Origin: Onchocerca lupi
Lineage: Eukaryota; Nematoda; Chromadorea; Rhabditida; Onchocercidae
Direction of reading: 5' to 3'
DNA length: 64,000 nucleotides
Assembly (NCBI GenBank): GCA_028564675.1
Contig: JAOVVO010000229.1
Span: forward strand, 45,329-109,328
Shown here: piece by piece, positions 23,935-35,800 of the stretch
Layout of the letters: every line of letters begins with the position of its first letter
How positions within the stretch are numbered: the first letter of the stretch is position 1
The notes under the pieces: model-generated
Seen by the model: only the letters and a program-made list of their open reading frames with translations
Databases searched by the model: none
Told to the model about the DNA's origin: nothing
Translations under genes and position numbers: made by a program

Positions 23935-24115
23935 GTTTAGTAGACAGAGCGGTCGGTCCACTCTCGCATTTAATGTATATCAGACAGCCGCCGGTCGAAC
24001 TCATTTCCTCCATTCATTCCAATTCTGGCCAATGCAATCAACATTTTACTTGGCTTCTTCCATTTTTATTCTCCGCCAAGCTATTATTACATGTGGCTTA
24101 AGTCAGCTCCTTCTT
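23935..24115. promoter_or_regulatory. GC-richer island, candidate promoter or unrecognised exon
   Basis: About 180 bases are visibly richer in G and C (GAGCGGTCGGTCCACTC, CAGCCGCCGGTCGAAC, CTGGCCAATG) than many kilobases either side. It lies 5.5 kb before the first Rho GEF exon found. A CCAAT motif is present. Frames are open on both strands but match no family I recognise. Confidence 0.35.
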
Positions 24116-24184
24116 TCATTTTCTTTAAGAAATGAAATTGGAAAATGAAATTTTTTTTATTGTTTTTATGCTCAAATTGTTCAC

Positions 24185-24460
24185 TTTATTCATTTAGCAT
24201 AAGTAAAATATTGCATTATTTGAATTTATTCCAGAATTTTGTATAAAAATTAGTGGAATGGAATTAAATAATGAAATACAATAATGAATAAGTAGAAATT
24301 ATTTGTTTTTTTTTTTTAAATTAAATAATTATTTAGTTTATTCATTTATCATAAATAAATCGTTGCATTATTTGAATATGTTCCAGAATTTTGTAATTAG
24401 AAATTAATAGAAATCATGAAATTTAGTAACGAATAGATGGAATTATTTATTTATCTTTTA
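24185..24460. repeat. Two-copy ~150-bp tandem duplication
   Basis: Both copies carry TTCATTTA(G/T)CATAA and TTGCATTATTTGAAT followed by TTCCAGAATTTTGTA, at about 24190-24245 and 24342-24398. Confidence 0.7.
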
Positions 24461-26929
24461 TTAATTAATCAGTTAATTTATTTATTCATTTTTTTTTTTA
24501 ACTATTCGCTATTTAAAAATTTTGTCATATCGTAATCACTTTTTTTTCTTATTTTTGTTATTTTTTAAATAAAATATTTTAAATTTTTACCGTGGTTTTT
24601 TTTAGATTAAGAGATTTTCTTTGAACTTAATTAATATCAAGCAATCAGAAATTATCGATTCTAGAGTAAAATTTTGCTTAAATCGAAAAAATATTAATCA
24701 ACAACATATAAGATTATCATTAGGAAAGTAGAGATGAATTTGAACGTTTGATCTCATAATTGCAAATACTGTAATTACCATAATCATCGATAAACCCTTG
24801 ATGAAGCAAAATTTCAATTGTAAAATAAGAAAATTTATTCCTCAAAAATCTTTTAATTTCAACTGATTGTTGGTCTTTTTTTTTTCTGAAAATGACAAAT
24901 TTCGTTGGTGCATACAGGATGGATACAGATCATACCAATTTTTAAATTTTATGCGGATTGGAACTTTTTTCTTTTATCAATTTCAAACGATTTGAAATTA
25001 TTAGCATTACTCATCACTTACTTATTATATATCGAAATTTAATAATATTTCAACTTAAATATTATATTTTCCATATATTTATGCATGAATCGATATCATT
25101 AAATTTTGTTTGTTTAATCAGTAATCATCATTTTAGAAATGATTTTAATTATCCAAAATTTTGCAAAATTTCAATTTAAATATCATATTTTGCATACATT
25201 TAATAGCATTGTTAGTTGCATTTGTTATTGATTATCTATGTTATCAATAGCAATTATCTCGTTGCAAGAATTTATAGCAGTGAGAAAAAGTTGAGTGAAA
25301 ATAGAATCATAACAAAAATATGAATATTTGTTCCCGTGAGAAAAAAAAATTGATAAAAGAGGAACAAAAATATGAATATCTGATCCCTTGAGAAAAAAAA
25401 GGAAAGTTGATAAAAGAGAAAGAAAAAGAAAAAAAAAAGAGGAGGTAAATTTCATGTATGCGAGAAGGACAGAATGAAAGCTGGCCTAGGCTATTGGTAC
25501 AAGAGGGATATGGATTGATTTATGGCTTGAATCGATCTTGACTAGTTTGTTACTAGCCTAGCTTTTACTATTCACTCCTTGCTATTTAGACAGCAATGTG
25601 TTTCTCTCTTAAGACAAAAAGAAAAAAATAAACGAGAAAAAAGGAGCCCCAGGCTCTTTTATTTACATCAGTCACATTTTTTTTTTTGTTTGAACTTTTA
25701 GTTGACTTTTTGCTTGAACTTTTAGGTTCCTTGACCTAAATTAAACTATTAATATAGTACTATATTCGAATTATTAATATATGAAGTTATAATATTAATA
25801 AAAAGTACGGTAATTTTTTTGTATCACAGAAATACGGTAGTTTTTTAATCAAAAATTACAGTGGCGATTTATTCTTTTCTTCTTTTTTTTTTTTTTTAAG
25901 TTTTCCTCAAAAGTTAATATTATAGTCTTTATAGCCGGAAATGCTATCATGCATTATCAAGTCTTACTAAAATTTTGAAACAAAAAAAGCCTTTAAAAAT
26001 TTTGATATAAATTTCTTAATTTTGATTTTATTTTGATCTCAAATTTTACTTTTCTTTTTTCAATTTTAATTTTTTTTAAACTTAAAGCCCTAATTTGAGT
26101 ATATGTTTATTCCGTTTATTCCATGATACAAAATAATAAATATCTTTAAATATTTTTTGCTACGGAAATGATTTTCAGAATCGCTTTCAGGAAATTTTGT
26201 TTTGTAGTCATATCCGGCAATTACGGAAATGAGCTAAATTGAATTTCGGGTAAATCTCCTGAAAATCTCTTATGATTAAGGATTATAGTAAAGCGGAGAA
26301 AAAGGGTAAAAGAGAGGAGGATAAACGTGAGTTGATTTGGTCATCAAGAAATGAATGTTGGAAGAAAATGGTCAAGAATAGATTTGGTCACTAAGAGATA
26401 GACACTGGGAAAGGGCCAGAGAGTAGGATGTAAAGGTCTTAGGTCACTGGTCACTAATTGCTAGGGAAGAGAAAAATGGACGAGATAATGATCTAGTCTA
26501 GAATAAATTTGGTCATTATATCAAGAAAAAAAATTGCTATTTTACATCAAAAATTAATGACCAAATTGCATGAATCTAATTTATAAAAATGCAAAATTGG
26601 ATTTTATTTTTGTTGAATACAAAAAGAAATTAAATTAATGAATTAATAAGATAATATTTCCAATAAGTGGAACAAAAATACTGAATGGAAGAAAAATGAA
26701 TCAAACATTATGAAAACTAAAATTCGAAACTTAAAAATGTTTGATGCATTATTTTGTATGACATTTAATCTAAGTTGGGAAAATTTCTTTCTTTTTCAAT
26801 TCATAATTCAAAATCTTTTATCAGTTACTCAAAGTGAGTAGAAATAATACATTGAAAATTTTTAAATTTCGATTTTAATTTCTACATTCAATGCTTTTCT
26901 TTAATTTAACTTTTCTATTTTATTTGGGA

Positions 26930-27360
26930 AGAAAAGTACCAGAAAATGACATGTTTAGAATGCTTCAGCACTCATTTCAAATAAATGACGCCATTTTTGA
27001 TTATTTGAATATTGTCTCAGTTTTCACTTCCCGTTTTTAACTGAACTTTCAATACTTTGAAAGAAAAAATGCTAAAAAACTGCGATGTTTGATATAATAT
27101 GGCTTATCTAAATACATGGCGTTATTTTGATGATTTGAATATTATCTTAGTTTTTTTTCCCTTTTCTTTTTTCAATCTAACTTTTTATTTCAGAAGAAAA
27201 GTCAGAATCATCTTGGAATTTATATATCATCTTAGTTTTCCTTTTTTAACCTAACTTTTCGATTTTGAAAAAAAAAGTGCTAAAAATTGATGTGTTTGAA
27301 ATATTTAAAATATATGGCACATATATTCTAATGATTTTGAATATCATCTTAATTATACTT
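26930..27360. repeat. Decayed tandem repeat, about three units of 140-190 bp
   Basis: Shared blocks are GAAAAGTACCAGAAAATGAC-type and ATTTGAATATTATCTTAGTT-type segments at 26930-27030, 27060-27160 and 27270-27360. A 100-codon frame at 27265-27567 starts in the last unit and is not convincing as a gene. Confidence 0.6.
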
Positions 27361-29035
27361 TGTTACCTATCAACCTGTCGAAATTACTATTCAATCCATA
27401 ATTTATGCAATTGTATTTTCAAAATTCAACTTAAAAGCAAGACGACGATTGAAACTTTCCTTATGAATTACCTTGAAGAGTACTCTAAATGCAACTTCCT
27501 TCCTCCTTCCTCTTCTCTAACATTCATCAATTCTACTCATTTGATCATTTGTTTATTCAGTAATTAACAGATGTATGCATAGAGGTAGAATGCTTTAATT
27601 TTATTCATTCTTACAGGTAAATCGATAAGAGCACGTATCGTATTCTTCTTCAATTCCATTTTTGATTTCTATTTCTGATTAAATTATGATTTTAGATTTT
27701 AGAAATTTCACATTTTTTAAACTTCATAATTTATAAATGCATTAGAAAAAGAATGAATTCTTTTCTTACATATATGCTATCGAATTGTTGTATCTTCATC
27801 AATTTAAAAACGATGTAAAATAATAATAATTCTAAAAAATAATGAATTAATCAATTTATGATAAAGATAAGGATAAACTAAAGTGACAATTGTGATAAGG
27901 TTGATACAGAACTATAATTTATTACATTATTAATAAAAAATGATTTTAAAAATCGGTAAATCAATTAATTTCCAGTCGCGATAAAAGTATTTCAAGGTGA
28001 GAATGTGATAATTTTAACATATAGCTATAAATAAATATATTATTAATGAAGGTGATAGATAATCAATCAATGACAAACCAAAATTTACATTCCTTAATTA
28101 ATTATTTTTTGAATCTTTAATAATTCTGACGCCAACGAAAGGACCAATAAATTGTTTTATAACTTCATGCGTTTTTTACGATACCTATTCATATTCGTTT
28201 TTTTTTTTAAATAATTTTTCTAATTTCAGATAGAGAATGTTTGAAATAAGAAGGTTTTTATTCAGGAATCGATCAATACATTCCCTTTTTTTTCAGACTT
28301 TAGTCGTTTGACTAATTACAACAATTAAAAGAACGATATAAACTTGTCAGCTAACTGACAAATAAATAATATATTTCAAAATTACGCACTCTAATTTAAA
28401 TTGTTATTCGAATCCATTTTTTGAAACATTTCTGATGGAAAATGTGGGATCATCTGATGCAGGTTAATGTTGATTGATACAAATCATCAAATTTCCAAGT
28501 TTTCGTTCCAGTCTTTTCTCTCCACAATTTACGAGTTATTTTGGCATTAAATAATTTACATTTAAATTTTCTTCCTTAATTAAATTTTAAATTGTTCAGT
28601 TATGAATATGTTTTGTTAAAATGAATCAATTTGATGATAACACAGAAAATTTATGATATTAAATTACATTTATGTTTTTGGAATTTTCTAGTTTTAATTT
28701 GATTTATTGATAATACTTAAGAATTACTTTGAAAAAAGTTTTTATTTCATAAAAGTGAAGGTATTTAAAAAATACGAAAATGATATTAACCAAGAAATTA
28801 TTCCATCTAATCCATTCAATCTCATATTCATTTGATTCATTATCAATTTTTCTTGAAATATTTTAGAAATTTTTGGAAATTTGAAAAATTTTATGAAACA
28901 ATTTTTCTGATCAAAATTGGGAACAAAAAAAAGAAATGACATAATTAGAGAAGCAGGTAGCATTCATTTGTAAATTACTCATTAATCGAAATAGCCTATT
29001 TACAAGACTATTTGATTAAAAATAGTTTTGAGAAA

Positions 29036-29125
29036 TTATCACAACTAAAGACGAATCTTTAGCAGTTCTGATAACTTATCACAATTAACGACGAATCTTT
29101 AACAGTTCTGATAAATTATCACAAT
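29036..29125. repeat. 40-bp tandem repeat, two and a bit copies
   Basis: TTATCACAA(C/T)TAA...GACGAATCTTTA(G/A)CAGTTCTGATAA starts at 29036, 29076 and 29116. The copies are close to identical, so this array is younger than most in the window. Confidence 0.85.
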
Positions 29126-29154
29126 TGAAATTAGACTATTTGAACAATCTTTCT

Positions 29155-29630
29155 GAAATTATCTTTTAAAATTTAATGCATTTTGAAGGCTCCTATCACT
29201 TCTATGTCGTATATTTTAAATTTAATCAGATTTTCGTAAAAATTTAGAAACAAAAATCTATTTTTCAAAATCTATACGCATTTTGAAGGTTACTGTTAAA
29301 AAAAAATAAGATACCCTTCTACAAATTATTTATATGTATTAATATGCTTTAATTTTGACAAAGTTTTTGTAAAAAGTTTGAAAATGAAAATTATTTTTTG
29401 AAATTCAAATATATTTTAAAGCTCAATATAAAAATAAAAGTGAAAACCTTCGATAAGTTATTCATTTATTATAATATGCTTTAATTTCGGTCAAATTTTT
29501 GCAAAAATTTGAAAATAAAAATCTATTTTTCGAAATACAGATGCATTTTCAAGGTCACTGTAGAAAAATTAAAAAAACTTGATAATATGCTTTAATTTTT
29601 ATCAAATTTTCTTAAAAAATTCGCAAAGTT
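29155..29630. repeat. Minisatellite, about four units of 115-130 bp, ending at a splice acceptor
   Basis: Units share TATGCTTTAATTTTGACAAA and AAAATCTATTTTTC followed by GCATTTTGAAGG variants. The last partial unit runs directly into the acceptor of the first Rho GEF exon at 29638. Confidence 0.8.
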
Positions 29631-29637
29631 TTTATAG

Positions 29638-29800
29638 CATCAATAGGAGCATCATTGCGTCCATTTGACCCACCACGATCGTTGTGGGAATCATCATCTG
29701 GAGGTCAATTGTCGTGCTACGGTAGTTTGACCGCATCAACCTCATCAATTTGTGCTTCAACCATTCATCGACAAAAATTATCCAACACACCTGCATATGA
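29638..29800 (+). CDS. uig-1: Rho GEF exon 1 in window (Ser-rich N-terminal region)
   Basis: Acceptor TTTATAG ends at 29637 and donor GTATGT starts at 29801, followed by a long T run. 163 nt, entering in phase 1 (two bases complete a codon begun upstream) and leaving two bases. It encodes SLRPFDPPRSLWESSSGG and a Ser/Thr-rich stretch. There is no in-frame Met, so at least one upstream coding exon is needed. It stands out from its flanks by GC content and codon-like pattern. Confidence 0.75.
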
Positions 29801-32800
29801 GTATGTTTTTTTTTTTTTTTTTTTTTTTTCATTTACTTAATTTTTTTCAATACAAAAATATCGCCAACTTTTTTTTCGCTAACAGTAATGTCGCTTATCT
29901 CTCTATCGCTAACAAAAATATCGACTTTCTCTCTTTTAATTTAAAAGTTTGTGAAAAAAGAATTTTTGAAGAAATATTTTAAAATATTTGCAAATAAAAA
30001 TTTCACCATTATTGATTGAATGGTAACCAACTAATCGATAAATTTTCATTCATATAATCTGTAATGGATATAAAATTTACTGACCGTTTCTTGTTTTACC
30101 GGTTTTCTCATAATATTTATAATCTATCCAAGTAATATTCTATTGAGCACTATGTATTTACACTTGTCTGACCTATATTTTAGAGAAGATTCCATTGGTC
30201 AAGTAGATAGAAAAGCATAATATTATGGTAGTACTCAAAAAGAAATAAAAATTATATTTTGAAATGCATAATTTTCAAAAGTTGAATTAATTTGTTTAAT
30301 CAAGAATTCAAATTTTTGCAATGAGATAAAATATAGCTTTCAAATATTTTACTGATAAGAATCTAATTGATATCATTCAGATGTATATTGTTTTATCTTT
30401 AAAATTGAATGATTTTAATCATGTTTAACAAATATTAATCTCTTATCTATCATGATATATAACAAAAATATATTAATATAATTCATTTTATAAAAAACTT
30501 TTAAATTTAATTTTATACGTGTGGATGGTTCTAAAATGGAATTAATTTAATCAAAAATTTAAAAATATTATCATGATAATATTTTGGAATGCTTATTTTT
30601 CCATGGATGGGAAAAAAATTATTTTTTTATAGTAATGTAAAAAAGTTCAATAAATATCAGTTTAAATTTAAAACTTAATAAATGTCGAGTTTAAACATAA
30701 ATAATTTTAAACTTTCAAATAATTCATAAGTGAAAAATGTAAAAAATGAAAGTAAATAAAAAGTGATTGAATACGAAACTTTATGTTCATTTGAGTGAAC
30801 AATTAAATTTTTCTCGTTGACCGGTTCACTTTCAAGTGACATCAAAATTGATTGAGTTCAATTGTCTAGAAAGTCATAAAAAAAATGTCACTAAAAAAGT
30901 AGGCTTTATTTTGGTCGAAGAAAAGAGGAATTCACTTCATTTTATCCATTTTCTTTATTATCATTTCCATTTTCCTTCATAAAATTTGAATTTCAAAATT
31001 TTTTTTACACTCAAATTTTTGGCGAAAGACTTTTGATGAGAAAAACTTTTTTAAAATTTACTAGCGGCTTTATTTTTTAATGAAGAAAAGTAATTTGATA
31101 TTTAACAGAAAAAAAAATTTTTTTTAAATTTAACATTAAAATTTAACAGTTATAGGAAATTACCGAAATCAGACAGTATTAATTCTATGGAAGCACCGAA
31201 ATTTCATTACGATATGGATTTTGACTTACGTGTACTGAAAGAAGCGTTAAAATCAGCGGAATTTTTGGAAGAATCCGGTTATCAATCGGTTTTAGAACGT
31301 TCACAGCATAATCAATATGGTACCGGATGGATGATCAATGAAGATATGAGCGAAATAAGCAGTGATACTGATGATAATTGGGGTACGAAAGTTCAATTTT
31401 TAATTATACTTTAATATTTATTGTAAAAGAAATTTTTTGATTAGTTATGATATATTATTAATAATAAATTATAGAAATATCAAATGAAATTAATGAATAA
31501 TTCATATGAATCTTATGTACAACGCTAGAGAATATAAACTATTGATTGATTTTTCGTATGTTATTTCTATAAACTTTTTATTATCATTTTCTTGACCATT
31601 GGTCATTGCAGATATATATGTCACATATTGTAAAATTGTGGTATTACTACTAACTTTTACAATATATGCAGTTTATTAGAATTTTACGAATTAATTTGCT
31701 GAGTGAAGAAATCAAAAAGGTCCATTTACCTTTTTCTTTTGTGATAAATCTGAAATTTTACGAAATTATGTTTCTGAAAATGGTAAATATATCAATTCTT
31801 TTAATTATTTAAGCAAGTTTGACAATTTTTTTTCATTTATCATATTTTCACAATGAGTATATTTGCTATCACTATTATCGTAATCATTATCAGAAATATA
31901 ATTTAGTAAAACTTCAGACTTGTCATGATAATACACCTTTTTGGTTTTTTATTCCTCAAATTAATTCACCAAATTTTAATAAACTGTTTTGAATTCCTAA
32001 AATTCTACTACCTTTTTTATCATGATAAATTTGAAATTTGGCTAAATTATGTTTCTGATGATGATAATGATGATGCTACCAGTAATGGCAGTAATAGTGG
32101 GTGAATGATTAGTTTAATAAAAGGATTAAAAGATCCGAGAAAATTGTATTATAATTATCATCATCGTAATCCCTCTTCATTCTAATCCTTCACATTATCA
32201 TAGACCGGATCCGCTCAAGTAATCATCATTTCTTGCTCAAAATCACTTTGATTCATCCAAATTTACCGCCTATATTTTTCCGTACCGGTTTATCAAAGAA
32301 ATACTTAATATGAGATGATAAGCTGATGTTATCAATTTTTGGCATTCTTAGCATGATATCAACTGTATATCATGCATAAATTTTTTTTTTTGCGAATTCA
32401 ATCTTCGTTAAATTAAATTTTGTTATAATATTCATTTCAATCTTGCTTAAAAAATTTCTTACTTTTGCAAAAATAAGTATTTTTATTTTTTTTTTTAAGT
32501 AAAATAACAACTGACTGATATGCAAATCTCAAATTGATTAAGCAGATATATCAAAAATAAAAAAAAAAAATTGACAAATTGAAAAATCAATTGCGAATTC
32601 ATCTTTTAAAGCTATCTTATAGAAATAGCTATTAGGATTTATACATGACATTTTTATTCTCAAATTTTGCACTTAAGCATGAAACTATTTTAAGAATCCA
32701 TCTTTCTTCCTCGTTCATTTCGATGATTTCGAAGCCCAAATTATCTTCCTGCAATTACTAAATCTGTTTCATTGTATAAAAATTTGTTTTCTAAGATATG

Positions 32801-35800
32801 CTCAATTTTTAATCAAACTATATTGATGTTAAGGATATAGCTAAGGATCCAATTAGTGAATTCTTAAGTTTAAGCTTTAAATTTTAGTTATTAAGAAAAA
32901 GTGAAGACATGAAATTATTAGGATTGGTAAATATACGACGAAGATTTGGAATTTGTGGAAATATAATTTGAATTTCATGAAAAGCAATATTTCTTCTCTT
33001 TAAACATTTAAATATTATGCTAAATGTGATGACCATACCTTCCTTCTGCTAATTATTCAATAATTAGAGTAAGTAACCTGTAATAATCTTAAATTATTAT
33101 TTTGAATATTCATATCAATAGTAATTTGAAAAATAAATCGATGAAGAATCAATTTTCAAGTCATTTCAGCAGAATAAATATTAAAATTCATTTATGATAT
33201 TTTACCTATCATAGTATAACTGCTATGAATTTTGAAAAATTCTTTTTTTTTTTTGAATTTTCAGACTGAAAGCGATTTTCTAAATTGGAAATTAAAAAAG
33301 TCTAAAAGAATTGCTTTTACAAAATTTTTACTTTTTTGACGGATTATTGGAAATTTTTGTCTTATTATTTGCAGAAGTAAATAATTTAAAAAGTTATCAA
33401 AGATGCAAAATAAATCAATTAATGATATCAAAATATTTTTCTCAAAAAAAAAAAAAAAAAATTTTGCTTTCTGTCAAAATTATCAATTAAATTTTCTGGA
33501 CTTTCGTTGTATCATCCTTATGCAATTTTTCCTCTTATAATTTAAAAAAAAAAAGAAAATTTCGATATTTTTTGAAGGTCATCATAAAAATTAGCTCAGG
33601 AAATAACTCATCATTCAGTTTTGATATCACAAATTTCATATTACAATAGATATTTCCTTTCTCTCTTTTTTTTTTTGGTACCATAATTTTTTTAAATTTT
33701 TTTTTAATTTAAAGAAAATCCAAAAAAGGGAAAATAAACTTTTTTTTGCACGTATCTGTTTCACTTGTTCAGATGTGCTTGAAATTATTAAACTAAACAT
33801 TCCTAATCATATATTCAATTATAAATGAAAGCTAGTTAGTTATATTCGATATAAAGTCCTTTTATGATTGTTGTTAGCATTTGCTTGCTAACAACTGTTG
33901 TAATCATTATTTCTCCTAAAGGCTACTATTATTATTATCATTGCTATCATAGCAACTATCACATGCATTAATTATTATTTTCCGTGAAGAATACTTTTGC
34001 TATAACAATAAATAGTAATTATTTGTCATGAAAACTAATATTACTACCACTTACTGCTATTATTTCTTTGTAGTAGCTATTGATTATTTGTCATGAAAGC
34101 AATTACTAATATTACTATCACTGCTGTTACAATAACTACTGTTTATTCGTCATGAAAACTACTGTTTTTAATACTACAATTGCTATTGCCATCACAATAA
34201 CCATTGAATATAGTAATTATTATTTTTTGTGAAGACAATTATTGCTCAACAAGCACCGACAATAATCAGTGCTGCAAAAATCTTACTGCTATTATTGCTA
34301 TTACAATAATTGTTATTTGCCATGAATACTACTGTAGCTACTACAACAACTACTGTATCTACCAATAATTGTGCTACAACAACAACAACTACTACTATTG
34401 CAACTAATATTACTAATATTACTACTTCTGCCATTGGTAGTTATGGTCGATGTTCAATATATGGTTATGCAAGAAATGAAAGTATTGGTAATAATAGTAA
34501 TTATAATTATAATAATCATTGTTATCAGAAGGATGATGGTGATAATAGTAACATTGATAATCAAATATATACTTTTATTATCACTTTCTTTCCCAATATT
34601 TTATATTATTATTGTCATATTGTTTTTTTTTTTTAAACTATTATCATTTTTTTTTGACAGTTATCATTACGCTCCATTCATTTTTATCATATTTATCATT
34701 TTATTTTTCTAAATTCTTTGAAGTTTTATTTCATAATAGTACTTTATCATTCGTTGGTATATATAAATATATATTTATATTTATTTATCAGAATATAAAA
34801 TACGAATTTAAGAATGCATTACCGATTAATTGAAACGACTAATGTATAAATATCATAAATTATTATCAGTATGATGATATATTTTGAAACAAATACTAAA
34901 TTAATCAAAATTCGATCGTATTTTTAAAGCCAATAGTAATAAATAAATGTGAAAAAAGAATTAAATTTTTGATTATAGTAAGAAACTTTTCATTATTTAA
35001 ATATTCATATAAATAATTGCAGATGGTTGTATGAATGTTGGCAATGAACGAATTAAAATCAAAGAAATGTCAGATATTTTGGCATCAAGATTTGCTTTTA
35101 TTACTGGTAAGTTAGTTTGTTTATTTCTTGTTCCAAATAAACATAAAATTTATCTTATTTATGATTAAAAAACTGATTAATCAATAGAAATGAAACTTTT
35201 GTTCGAATCTTTCTTCTCATTCATATTTCATACATTTTTCATCGATTGACATATTTGATTTTTCAAAGCAATATTTCTTATTTATTCTTTAAGTTCTAAT
35301 TTAACACTTCTCTTTTTAGTTAATAAATATGAAATTATCGTTCATGTTGCAATTAAATAACAATTACCGATTAATACTGTAGAATTATGATTATTATGAA
35401 TTTCTAAGTATTATTCCAAAATATGATATATATATTTACAGGGAAACAAGTCATTTATTGAAAATATCATTTATTATTAGAATTATTTAAAGTATTTTTA
35501 GCAATTACTAGAAATTAATTCAATATCCGTTCGATTAATGTTTGATTTTATTCAATTTTTTCGTTTAAACCTGATTAATTAAGCCATTGATAATTTTCAA
35601 GAGTTGAAAAGTGCATATATAAAATATTATTTTTCAAATATTTTAATTTCATATTAACTAATGTACTTGAAATGGAATATATCTTTGCTAAATAGTAAAT
35701 TATTTATTCGAAAAAAAAATTTTCTCCATTAAAGCACTAAAATTCATGATAGTATTACCAGAGAAAAGAAAAATAACAGCAGCAAGCAAATAGGAATAAA

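Larger units (their letters stand above)
17414..29637. other. Intergenic region plus unresolved 5' part of the Rho GEF gene
   Basis: I could not place any exon here, although a coding exon ending in phase 1 must precede 29638. Contents: the presumed 3' UTR of the EVI5 gene; T-rich DNA with spurious frames at 17755-18183; decayed repeats near 20085-20285, 21215-21575, 24185-24460, 25313-25425, 26930-27360, 29036-29125 and 29155-29630; TATA-rich sequence at 22612-22700; and a GC-richer island at 23935-24115. Confidence 0.55.

Noticed and set aside
25643..25665. GAGCC...GGCTC hairpin followed by T's, like a bacterial terminator
   Set aside because: The context is a eukaryotic nuclear gene region and no bacterial-type gene is near; the stem is only five base pairs.
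27265..27567. 100-codon + strand frame
   Set aside because: It begins inside a decayed tandem repeat and has no recognised domain or splice partners.
29632..29840. Opposite-strand frame over the first Rho GEF exon
   Set aside because: Shadow of the real exon; poly-Lys start comes from the T run after the donor.
34246..34712. Overlapping frames on both strands
   Set aside because: Triplet repeat artefacts (poly-Thr, poly-Leu/Ile, poly-Val depending on frame).
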